64,000 nucleotides of DNA from contig NZ_KB900626.1 of the NCBI RefSeq assembly GCF_000379125.1, forward strand, positions 1,769,748 through 1,833,747, in the 5' to 3' direction. A model generated the notes under the pieces. The model saw nothing but the letters and a program-made list of their open reading frames with translations, was not told the origin of the DNA and ran no database searches. The DNA comes from Methylosinus sp. LW4. Lineage in GTDB: Bacteria; Pseudomonadota; Alphaproteobacteria; Rhizobiales; Beijerinckiaceae. This document shows, in pieces, positions 11,380-18,884 of this stretch; the first letter of the stretch is position 1; each line of letters begins with the position of its first letter. A program made the translations under genes and the position numbers.

Positions 11380-12885
11380 ATGACATCTGCCGCGTCCGTT
11401 TCGCTTTTCACGGCGCTGAGGCGCGCCCTCGCCGCGGGGCTCGTCGGCGCGCTCGTCGCCCTCCCGCTGGCGGCGACGCCGGCGCGCGCCAAGGGACCCG
11501 ATTCGCTGGCCGATCTCGCCGCATCGGTGCAGGACGCGGTGGTCAACATCTCCGCGACTCAGACCGTCGACCAGAAGCGGTCGTCCAAGGAGGCCGGCCC
11601 CGGCGGCCAGCCCTCCACGCCCTTCGACGAATTGTTCGAGGAATTCCTCAAGCGCCGGCAGCAGCAGGGCCAGGGCGGCCCGGAGCTGCCGCGCCAGCGC
11701 AAATCCGCCTCGCTGGGCTCCGGCTTCGTCATCGACGCCTCCGGCATCGTCATCACCAATAATCACGTCATCGCCGACGCCAATGAGGTGACGGTCATCT
11801 TCACCGATGGGCAGAAGCTCAAGGCAGAGGTGATCGGCAAGGACCAGAAGGTCGATGTGGCGGTGCTGAAGGTGAAGCCCGAGAAGCCGCTGAAGGCGGT
11901 GAAATTCGCCGACAGCGACAAGGCCCGCGTCGGCGATTGGGTGCTGGCGGTCGGCAATCCTTTCGGCCTCGGCGGCTCGGTGACGGCCGGCATCGTCTCG
12001 GCCCGCAACCGCAATATCGACAGCGGCCCCTACGACAATTACATCCAGACCGACGCCTCGATAAACAAAGGCAATTCCGGCGGCCCGCTGTTCAATCTCG
12101 ACGGCGAGGTGATCGGCATCAACACCGCCATTCTGTCCCCCTCGGGCGGCTCGGTCGGCATCGGCTTCGCGACCCCGGCCAATACAGTGCAGCCGGTCAT
12201 CGAACAGCTGCAGAAGTTCGGCGAGACGCGGCGCGGCTGGCTCGGCGTGCGCATCCAGAATGTCGATGACACCATCGCCGAGAATCTCGGCATCGGCCAG
12301 ACGCGCGGCGCGCTGGTCGCGGGCGTCGACGACAAAGGCCCTTCCAAGACCGCGGGGCTGAAGGCCGGCGACGTCATCGTCAAATTCGACGGCAAGGCCA
12401 TCAAGGAGTCGCGCGATCTGCCCAAGCTCGTCGCCGCGACGCCGGTGGGCAAGGAGGTCGAGGTCCTCATCGTCCGCAACGGCAAGGAGCAGACGAAGTC
12501 GATCAAGCTCGGCCGCCTCGAGGATGGCGAGAAGCTCGCCTCCAATGATTCGCCCAAGAGCGAGAATATCGAGAAGACCGCCGCGCAAAAGGCGCTCGGC
12601 CTCGAACTCTCCTCGCTCTCCGACGAGCTGCGCAACCGCTTCCAGATCAAAGAGAATGTGAAGAACGGCGTCATCATCACCGGCGTCGATCCGCGCTCCG
12701 ATGCGGCCGATAAGCGTCTGCAGGCGGGCGAGATATTGCTCGAGATCAATCAGGAGCCGGTCGCCGATCCCGCCGATGCGGTGAAGAAGGTGAAGGCGCT
12801 GAAGGACGGCGGCAAGAAATCGGCGCTGCTGATCGTCGCCAACGCCCAGGGCGACACGCATTTCGTCGCTCTGACGCTGGACTGA
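11380..12885 (+). CDS. degP: Periplasmic Do/DegP-type serine protease with two PDZ domains
   Basis: 501-residue trypsin-fold protease of the HtrA family that degrades or chaperones misfolded envelope proteins. I start it at the ATG at 11380, preceded by CAGGAGAG, rather than at 11260; this leaves a signal peptide ending TPARA. The catalytic triad is visible as ITNNHVIA (His), DVAVLKV (Asp) and NKGNSGGPL (Ser). The first PDZ domain begins at RRGWLGVRIQNV and the second, more divergent one near LGLELSSLSDELRNRF. It follows hflC by 187 bases. A strong terminator at 12938-12973 ends the unit. DegP, DegQ or MucD naming cannot be separated by eye. Confidence 0.94.
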   Translation: MTSAASVSLFTALRRALAAGLVGALVALPLAATPARAKGPDSLADLAASVQDAVVNISATQTVDQKRSSKEAGPGGQPSTPFDELFEEFLKRRQQQGQGGPELPRQRKSASLGSGFVIDASGIVITNNHVIADANEVTVIFTDGQKLKAEVIGKDQKVDVAVLKVKPEKPLKAVKFADSDKARVGDWVLAVGNPFGLGGSVTAGIVSARNRNIDSGPYDNYIQTDASINKGNSGGPLFNLDGEVIGINTAILSPSGGSVGIGFATPANTVQPVIEQLQKFGETRRGWLGVRIQNVDDTIAENLGIGQTRGALVAGVDDKGPSKTAGLKAGDVIVKFDGKAIKESRDLPKLVAATPVGKEVEVLIVRNGKEQTKSIKLGRLEDGEKLASNDSPKSENIEKTAAQKALGLELSSLSDELRNRFQIKENVKNGVIITGVDPRSDAADKRLQAGEILLEINQEPVADPADAVKKVKALKDGGKKSALLIVANAQGDTHFVALTLD

Positions 12886-12937
12886 CGACAGCCCCAGGCT
12901 TTCGCCTTCGCGCGAGCGCCCTATCTGGCGAAAAGAT

Positions 12938-12973
12938 CGCCCGCGTCGGAGATCGACGCGGGCGTTTTCTTTT
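12938..12973 (+). terminator. Rho-independent terminator after the Do protease gene
   Basis: A 10-bp perfect stem (CGCCCGCGTC, 12938-12947, with 12955-12964) and a 7-base loop are followed by TTTTCTTTT. It ends about 80 bases after the protease stop and just before the next gene. Confidence 0.88.
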
Positions 12974-12990
12974 GCCGGACAGTCTTTCCC

Positions 12991-14151
12991 ATGCGCTCGA
13001 CCATCGCCCGCGCCAATTTCCTCTCGGTCGTCCTCATCGGCGCCCTCGCGCTGGCGCTCGGATGGCTCGCCGCTCAGTCGGAGCGGCCGCTCGCCAGCCC
13101 GCCTTTCGCGCTGCATGTCGCGCTCGGCGTCCTCGCCGGCGCTCTGCTCATCGCGCAGATCGCGCTGCGGCTCGCGGTTCCGCCGCCAGCCTTGCCCGCG
13201 CGCTGGTCCAAGGGGCGCCGCGTCGCGGCGGCCTTCTGCGAATTTCTCGTCTATCTCTCGCTCGCGCTGCTGGTCGCGACCGGCGCGCTCTGGGGCTATT
13301 TCGGCGGCGCGCCGCTGGAGGTCTTCGGCCATCCCCTGCCCGTTTCGCCCGCCGCCGACCCTCGGCTCTCCGATATTCTCGGCGCAGCCTGGACGCAGCC
13401 GCTCGGCCTCGGCGGAACGACCGTCTCGGAGGCGCTGCTGGCGGCGCATCGGCTGCTCGGCTATGCGCTCGCCGGCGCGACCATCCTCTATTTCGCGCTG
13501 GGCGGCTTTTCGCGCTTTTCCCCCGCGCCGCCGCCGCCAGAATCGGCAAAGCTCACGCCCGTGCTGATCGAGCGCTCGCCGACGGCGGGGCTCTCCGCGC
13601 GTCTGCGCCTGTTCGGCTGGCTGCAATTCTGGCCGCAGCTCGCCATAGCGCTGGCCAGCGCCGTGCTGCTGCAATTTTCCACCTCCGGCCGCGCCTTCAG
13701 CCCCAGCCAATCCGGCTATGGCGACGCCATCTATTGGAGCCTCTTCGCTTTTCTCCTGCTCTGCGCGGCGACGGCGCTCGCCTTTTTCTACACGCGCGCG
13801 GCACGTTCCGTGGCGCAGGCGGATTATCTCGGCGTCCACAAGGTCACGGCCTTCTGGTTTCTCACGCTCGGCCTGGCGATCGGCCTCATCGGCGTGATCG
13901 TCTCCTTCATCGGCCTATCGCTCAGCGTCTCGCTGCTGGTCGCCAAAACCGTGTCGCAGCCGCCCGGAATCGCCATCACCGATCCCAATAAGATCATCCG
14001 CGCGCTGGATGTATTCGTGCTGCTGGTGAATTTCGCGCTGCTGCTGGCGCATTTCATCGGCGTCGGGATCGCCGCCTTTCTCACCTCCGAGGCGACGAGA
14101 GCCCGCTTTCGCTTCACCATCGCCGAGCCGCCGCAGGAGAGCCGGGCCTGA
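12991..14151 (+). CDS. Membrane protein: cytochrome b561-like half joined to a DUF3611-like half
   Basis: 386-residue integral membrane protein with about eight helices. The first half (residues 1-175) has four helices and conserved-looking histidines in FALHVALGVLAG and LAAHRLLGYALA, which resembles the small bacterial cytochrome b561 haem proteins. The second half (about 205-375) follows the DUF3611 pattern seen mainly in cyanobacteria and plastids: WLQFWPQLAIALASAVLL, SLLVAKTVSQPPG, then DPNKIIRALDVFVLLVNFAL. No function is established for DUF3611. The gene is alone between the Do terminator and serB, which converges on it with a 5-base gap. Domain naming is from memory of family patterns, so a profile search is the right test. 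Confidence 0.72.
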   Translation: MRSTIARANFLSVVLIGALALALGWLAAQSERPLASPPFALHVALGVLAGALLIAQIALRLAVPPPALPARWSKGRRVAAAFCEFLVYLSLALLVATGALWGYFGGAPLEVFGHPLPVSPAADPRLSDILGAAWTQPLGLGGTTVSEALLAAHRLLGYALAGATILYFALGGFSRFSPAPPPPESAKLTPVLIERSPTAGLSARLRLFGWLQFWPQLAIALASAVLLQFSTSGRAFSPSQSGYGDAIYWSLFAFLLLCAATALAFFYTRAARSVAQADYLGVHKVTAFWFLTLGLAIGLIGVIVSFIGLSLSVSLLVAKTVSQPPGIAITDPNKIIRALDVFVLLVNFALLLAHFIGVGIAAFLTSEATRARFRFTIAEPPQESRA

Positions 14152-14156
14152 GCCCT

Positions 14157-15071
14157 TCAACCCTCGCGAATATCCGCCTCGACGAAATCCTCGCGTCGAT
14201 AGCCCTGCGCGAAGAGCAGCGCCGAAAGATCGGCGTGATCGACGCGAGCGGCCGCGGCCTCCGCCACTTTCGGCTTGGCGTGATAGGCGACGCCGAGGCC
14301 GGCCGCCGCGAGCATGTCGAGATCATTGGCGCCGTCGCCGACCGCGAGCGTCGCCTCCGCCGGCAGAGCCAGCCTCACGCGCAATTCCTCGAGCGCCTCG
14401 CGCTTGGCGGCCGCGCCCGCGATCGGCGGCAGGACCACGCCGGTGATTCTTCCCTCGCGCGTCTCCAGCCGATTGGCGCGCGCCTCGTCGAAGCCCAGGC
14501 TGGCCGCGATACGCTCGGCGAAAAGGGTGAAGCCGCCGGAAACCAGCGCCGCATAGGCGCCATTGGCGCGCATGGTCGCGATCAGCCGCCGCGCGCCCGG
14601 CGTGAAGCTTATGCGTTCGGCGAGTATCGTCTCGATGATCGTGACCGGCAGGCCCGCGAGCAGAACGACGCGCTCGCGCAGCGCCGGCTCGAACTCCAGC
14701 TCGCCCCTCATCGCTCGCTCTGTGATCTTCGCGATGCGCTCGCGAATGCCGGCGAATTCGGCCAGCTCGTCGACGCATTCCTGGCCGATCATGGTCGAAT
14801 CCATATCGGCGACGAGGAGACGCTTGCGCCGCCCCGCCTTCGGCTGGACGATCACATCGACGCCGGCTTCGCGCGCGGCCGCCTGAAGCGAAAGACGCCG
14901 CTCCGGCAAAGCATCCGGCGCAAGAGGAAAAAAGACATCCGCAGCGACGCCCTGCTCCAGCCACACCACCGCGCCGGCGGGCGCAGCGGCGCGCACGACC
15001 TCGACCGTCAGCTTCGGGCCGCCGGCGCCGGCGATGAAAGTCGCGACATGTTCGACGAGGGCTTTTGACAT
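14157..15071 (-). CDS. serB: Phosphoserine phosphatase
   Basis: 304-residue HAD-superfamily phosphatase catalysing the last step of serine synthesis (phosphoserine to serine). Motif I is VADMDSTMIGQE, with the nucleophile Asp and the acid/base Asp two residues later. Motif II is in AALVSGGFTLFA, and motifs III/IV are in AVGDGANDLDMLAAAGLGVAYHAKP. The N-terminal roughly 85 residues form the ACT-like regulatory extension usual in proteobacterial SerB. The gene is divergent from miaA with 29 bases between start codons, a conserved alphaproteobacterial arrangement. The two must share an overlapping promoter region. Confidence 0.96.
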   Translation of the reverse strand: MSKALVEHVATFIAGAGGPKLTVEVVRAAAPAGAVVWLEQGVAADVFFPLAPDALPERRLSLQAAAREAGVDVIVQPKAGRRKRLLVADMDSTMIGQECVDELAEFAGIRERIAKITERAMRGELEFEPALRERVVLLAGLPVTIIETILAERISFTPGARRLIATMRANGAYAALVSGGFTLFAERIAASLGFDEARANRLETREGRITGVVLPPIAGAAAKREALEELRVRLALPAEATLAVGDGANDLDMLAAAGLGVAYHAKPKVAEAAAARVDHADLSALLFAQGYRREDFVEADIREG

Positions 15072-15100
15072 TTCGCTCGTTTTGTCGTTGCGAAGGACCG

Positions 15101-16024
15101 ATGACGAGACGCGCCATTCTCATCGCAGGACCGACGGCGAGCGGCAAGTCCGCTCTCGCGCTGGCGATCGCCCAGCGCCTCGGCGGCGCAGTGGTCAACG
15201 CCGATTCGATGCAGGTCTATCGCGACCTGCGCATTTTGACCGCCCGCCCGACGTTGGAGGAAGAGCGCAGCATCCGCCATGAGCTGTTCGGCCATGTCGA
15301 CGCTTCGGTGAATTATTCCGTCGGCCGCTGGCTAGAGGATTTTCGCCTCCTGCTCGACAAGCTCGCCCAGGAAGGCGTCACGCCCATCGTCGCCGGCGGA
15401 ACTGGCATGTATTTCAAGGCCGCGCTCTACGGCCTCTCGGACATTCCGCAAGTCCCACCCGAGATTCGCGAAAAAATCCGCGCCGAAGCGGAAGGCCGGA
15501 CGCCGGAATATCTTCACGCGCGCCTTTCCGAACGCGACCCCGAGACGGCGGCGCGGCTGCGGCCGACCGATCCGCAGCGCATATTGCGCGCGCTGGAAGT
15601 CTTCGCGGCGACGGGCAAGCCGCTCGCCTCTTTCCAAGGCGCGCGCATGGCCTCGCTGCTCGATCCGTCGCAATGCCTCGCCTTCTTCCTCGCGCCAGAG
15701 CGCGAGGAGCTTTATCGGCGCATAGACGCGCGCTTCGACGACATGCTCCGCAAAGGCGCCCTCGAGGAGGTGGAGGCGATGGGCGCGCGCGGGCTCGACC
15801 CCGCTCTGCCGGCGATGCGCGCGCATGGGGCTCCGCATTTGCTGCGCTATTTGCGCGGAGAGCTGCCGCTCGAGGAGGCGGCGACGCAGGGCAAGCTCGA
15901 CACGCGCCATTATTCGAAGCGGCAATTCACCTTCGCCCGCCATCAGCTGCCGTCGTTCCGCTGGATCGCGCCGGGGGAGACAGACGCGGCCGTCGAAGAG
16001 GCGGTGGGTTTCATCGGTCGGTGA
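15101..16024 (+). CDS. miaA: tRNA dimethylallyltransferase
   Basis: 307-residue enzyme that adds a dimethylallyl group to A37 of tRNAs reading UNN codons. The P-loop is IAGPTASGKSALA (residues 7-19), followed by VNADSMQVYRDLRI and VAGGTGMYFKAALYGL, all diagnostic. I start it at the ATG at 15101 rather than the upstream in-frame ATG at 15065, which would lie inside serB. The 3' end overlaps the convergent MFS gene by 14 bases. The C-terminal RHYSKRQFTFARHQLP segment is the usual tRNA-binding end. Confidence 0.97.
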   Translation: MTRRAILIAGPTASGKSALALAIAQRLGGAVVNADSMQVYRDLRILTARPTLEEERSIRHELFGHVDASVNYSVGRWLEDFRLLLDKLAQEGVTPIVAGGTGMYFKAALYGLSDIPQVPPEIREKIRAEAEGRTPEYLHARLSERDPETAARLRPTDPQRILRALEVFAATGKPLASFQGARMASLLDPSQCLAFFLAPEREELYRRIDARFDDMLRKGALEEVEAMGARGLDPALPAMRAHGAPHLLRYLRGELPLEEAATQGKLDTRHYSKRQFTFARHQLPSFRWIAPGETDAAVEEAVGFIGR

Positions 16025-17174
16025 GCGCGCGCCGCTCGGCGAGATTGGCGACGACGAGCAGCGTCGCGCCGATCAGCGATATTCCGCCGATGAGCGCGAA
16101 AAAAATCCCGAGCCCGCTCGGCGCCAGCGCGCCGAACAGGAAAGACGTCGAGAAGATGCCGAGGTTCAGCAGGCTCGCGTGATAGGAGTTGATCGTGCCG
16201 CGAAACTGCGCCGACATTCCGCTGAGCCGGGCGTGATGCAGCGGCCCGCCGCAGCCATAGCCGAAGGCCCAAGGCAGGCCGATGAGCGCGAGCTGCGCGA
16301 CAGAGCCGGCCGGCAGCGCAAAAGCGAAAACGCCGGCCGAGGCGGCAAGGCAGGCGATGGGCAGCGCCCGATAGGCGAGAAGCCGGCGCGCGAGCGGCCC
16401 GGAAAGATTGCCGGCGATGGTGACGAGGCCGAAAAAGCCCGCCAATAGGCCGGCGTCGGTCGGCAAGAGCGACAGCTTGCGCGCCGCGACATCCGCGACC
16501 ACCACGCCGAAGCCCGCCACCGAGCCGAGCCAGAAATAGCTCGCCGCGAGCCGCCGCAGGACGCCCGGCGTCGCCAGCGCGCCCCTATGGGTGGCGACGA
16601 AGGAGACCACTCCGCCGCCATGCGCGCGGCCGGGCCGGAACGCCGCCGAGACCGCCACAAAGGCGAGCGCCGCCAGCAACGCCAGAAGATAATAGGCGTA
16701 GCGCCAGCCGAAACGGTCGGCGATCCATCCGGCGATGGAGGGCGTGATGACGAAGGCCGACATCAGCCCGACGAAGACGCGCGCCGTGCGAATGTCCACC
16801 TCCTCCGGCGAAGAGGAATCGGCGACGAAGGACAGGGAATTGGGCTGAACGAAAGCCCCGCAGAGGCCGGCGAGGCCGCTGAGCGCTATGGCCACGGAAA
16901 GATTGGAGGAGTTGGCCAGCGCGGCGCTGAGCAGCGCAAAACCGAGCAGCCCCGCCTGCAACGGCCGCTTGCGGCCGAATCGGTCGGACAAAGGCCCGGC
17001 GATGATGGCGAAGCCGGCATAGGCGAGGCCATAGGCCGCCGGCAGATAGGCGATGGCCGCGGGCGCGACGCCGAAATCCGGCGCCATGGCCGTCATCAGC
17101 GGCCCGGCGACCACCTCCGCCGAGCCGACCAGAAACAGAGCCGCAGCCAGAATGGAGAGCTGGCCGAGGGTCAC
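16011..17174 (-). CDS. MFS transporter
   Basis: 387-residue major facilitator superfamily protein with 12 predicted membrane helices. The between-helix-2-and-3 motif appears as GPLSDRFGRKRPL, and a second weaker copy in the C-terminal half supports two six-helix bundles. The long stretch without charges and the short loops suggest a drug or metabolite exporter of the Bcr/AraJ kind, but the substrate cannot be read from sequence. The 3' end overlaps miaA by 14 bases on the opposite strand. The next gene on the same strand (DUF155) ends 25 bases upstream of its start, so the two may be co-transcribed. Confidence 0.88.
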   Translation of the reverse strand: MTLGQLSILAAALFLVGSAEVVAGPLMTAMAPDFGVAPAAIAYLPAAYGLAYAGFAIIAGPLSDRFGRKRPLQAGLLGFALLSAALANSSNLSVAIALSGLAGLCGAFVQPNSLSFVADSSSPEEVDIRTARVFVGLMSAFVITPSIAGWIADRFGWRYAYYLLALLAALAFVAVSAAFRPGRAHGGGVVSFVATHRGALATPGVLRRLAASYFWLGSVAGFGVVVADVAARKLSLLPTDAGLLAGFFGLVTIAGNLSGPLARRLLAYRALPIACLAASAGVFAFALPAGSVAQLALIGLPWAFGYGCGGPLHHARLSGMSAQFRGTINSYHASLLNLGIFSTSFLFGALAPSGLGIFFALIGGISLIGATLLVVANLAERRALTDR

Positions 17175-17199
17175 GCGCGGGCTTCCGGCATAAAGGGTC

Positions 17200-18033
17200 T
17201 CAATGCGCCCGCTGCACGAATATCTGGAACAGGGTGAGCAGAATTTCCGCGAGAATCAGCACGACGACCGTCGCCTCCAGCCGCACGGAGCGATCGACGT
17301 CGATGATCTCGGTCAGCGCACGCGCCGTCTCGCCGATGACATCGACCTTGGCTTTGAGCGTCTGGCCGCGGGCCTCCAGCTCGTATTCGTCCTCGAGCCT
17401 GGAGTAGAGGCGCTCCAGATCCGGCCGGTCCCAGAGCACGTCCGGCTTGTCCTCCACGGCGACGCGGCCGGAGACGCGATGCTGCACCAGCAGCGTCTGG
17501 CCAATCAGCTCCAGCATGGCGCGGCGGCGGAAGGGAGGCCTTCCTTTGCTGGCGAGCTCGGCGGCGAAAGGCTCGATCGTGTCGAAGACGGCGTTGACGC
17601 GGCGCTCGTCGCGGGCGAGCGCCACGCTCTTGGCCAGAGCGTCGGCGACCACCAGCAGCCGCTCGCCGGAGGCGTCCTTGATCGCGAGCCGCCCATTGGC
17701 GAGCGTCTTGTCGTCGCCCTCGGGCGTGATCTCGAGCACCAGCGTCTCGTCGTCGCGGCGCGCGGCGGCGCCGGCGACGCGGGCGCCGACCTTGGCCAGA
17801 ATCTCGTCCTCCTCGAGCGGCGACAGTCCGAACAGCACGGCGACGCCGAATCGGTAGAGCACGACGAAGCCCGACTGCCCCGCCGGAAAGGCGAGCGGCG
17901 ATGTGGAGACGAGATCGGCGCGCTCGAGCCCGCCCGTATCGATTCGCTCACCGAGCAGCAAGGCCCGCGCCGTCACGCAGCGCGCCGCCGGCAGCGCCGA
18001 GACGCCCTGCGAGGCCGATTCGATTTCCGCCAT
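17200..18033 (-). CDS. RMND1/Sif2-type DUF155 membrane protein
   Basis: 277-residue protein of the DUF155 (RMND1/YagE) family, a bacterial relative of the eukaryotic mitochondrial RMND1 protein needed for mitochondrial translation. Family features are the N-terminal FVVLYRFGVAVLFGL strand pair, the central LALARDERRVNAVFD-like helix, and the C-terminal EYELEARGQTLKAKVDVIGE. The terminal hydrophobic helix VVLILAEILLTLFQIF anchors it in the membrane. I start it at the ATG at 18033 because GGAAGGGA lies 8 bases upstream; an ATG at 18069 is possible. Function in bacteria is not established. Confidence 0.85.
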   Translation of the reverse strand: MAEIESASQGVSALPAARCVTARALLLGERIDTGGLERADLVSTSPLAFPAGQSGFVVLYRFGVAVLFGLSPLEEDEILAKVGARVAGAAARRDDETLVLEITPEGDDKTLANGRLAIKDASGERLLVVADALAKSVALARDERRVNAVFDTIEPFAAELASKGRPPFRRRAMLELIGQTLLVQHRVSGRVAVEDKPDVLWDRPDLERLYSRLEDEYELEARGQTLKAKVDVIGETARALTEIIDVDRSVRLEATVVVLILAEILLTLFQIFVQRAH

Positions 18034-18095
18034 AGACCGATTCCCTTCCAACCCCTCGCAGGATATCATGCGCGCCGCGCGGGCCGGGAGGCCGC

Positions 18096-18124
18096 TTGCA
18101 ACCCATTCTCAAAAACGCTAGCAA
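18096..18124 (+). promoter_or_regulatory. Probable sigma-70 promoter of the ferredoxin gene
   Basis: TTGCAA (18096-18101) and TAGCAA (18119-18124) are separated by 17 bases. The expected transcript start is about 15 bases before the fdxA ATG at 18147. Confidence 0.5.
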
Positions 18125-18146
18125 GCCCGCGGATCGAGGACGCCCC

Positions 18147-18485
18147 ATGCCTTACGTCGTCACGGAAAACTGTATCAAGTGCAAATATATGGATTGCGTC
18201 GAAGTCTGTCCTGTGGACTGCTTCTACGAAGGCGCCAACATGTTGGTGATCCATCCTGACGAATGTATCGATTGCGGCGTGTGCGAGCCGGAATGCCCGG
18301 CCGAGGCGATCAAGCCCGACACCGAGCCGGACCTCGAGAAATGGATGGCGCTGAACGCGGAATACGCTCAGACTTGGCCCAATGTGACGGTCAAGCGCGA
18401 CCCGCCCGCCGACGCCAAGGAATGGGACGGCAAGCCCGGCAAGCTGGAGGCGCATTTCTCGCCCGAGCCCGGCGAAGGCGACTGA
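18147..18485 (+). CDS. fdxA: 7Fe-type ferredoxin FdxA
   Basis: 112-residue soluble electron carrier of the seven-iron [3Fe-4S][4Fe-4S] class. The N-terminal cluster region is [18 protein letters not shown] and the second is [16 protein letters not shown]. The spacing with the extra residues in the first motif is that of FdxA from Rhizobiales. The C-terminal extension after residue 65 is the usual family tail. The ATG at 18147 is preceded by GAGGA. The gene is monocistronic, with a good promoter upstream and a perfect-palindrome terminator 80 bases after the stop. Redox partners are not evident here. Confidence 0.95.
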   Translation: MPYVVTENCIKCKYMDCVEVCPVDCFYEGANMLVIHPDECIDCGVCEPECPAEAIKPDTEPDLEKWMALNAEYAQTWPNVTVKRDPPADAKEWDGKPGKLEAHFSPEPGEGD

Positions 18486-18565
18486 CGCGCCGTCGTCCAC
18501 AGCGGACGCGCTCGCGAAATCGTTAAGAGATTCAAAGGCGCCAGCGCGGCCGCTCGTAACCATGC

Positions 18566-18597
18566 GGAAAGGCGCCGGCGCCTTTCCTTTGATTTTT
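18566..18597 (+). terminator. Rho-independent terminator after fdxA
   Basis: A perfect 22-base palindrome (11-base arms, 18566-18587, GGAAAGGCGCC on the left) is followed by TTTGATTTTT. Confidence 0.85.
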
Positions 18598-18884
18598 CCC
18601 GTACCACATGATATACGGAACATTAAGAATTAGCTTTCGGGCGCGAGGGGCGCAAGCGTCGCGATTTCCACAAGGGAAATAGCGGCCAGCCGCCGACATC
18701 GAGAATGGGCGAAGATGGCGGCGCTCGCCGCCAATGTCGGCTCTATATTGTAGAAGCGTCGGACTTTCGCCAGCCAAAGCATGCGCGGTCATTGGCGCTG
18801 TCCTGGCCGGGGCGCGTTGAGCCCATTCGGTCACGAAGCTTCCGCCCCGTCTCCACAGCGGGGCAACAGAAGGAGTATCCGCGT
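18598..18884 (+). other. Leader/upstream region of the CarD-like gene
   Basis: About 290 bases with no recognisable gene between the fdxA terminator and the CarD gene. The CarD frame stays open upstream to 18705, but the AGAAGGAG site just before 18885 makes an upstream start unlikely. I see no clear riboswitch or consensus promoter. Confidence 0.5.

Noticed and set aside
11071..13839. 922-codon open frame opposite the Do protease and its neighbours
   Set aside because: It spans a terminator and two real genes and has no recognisable domain. It is an antisense shadow.
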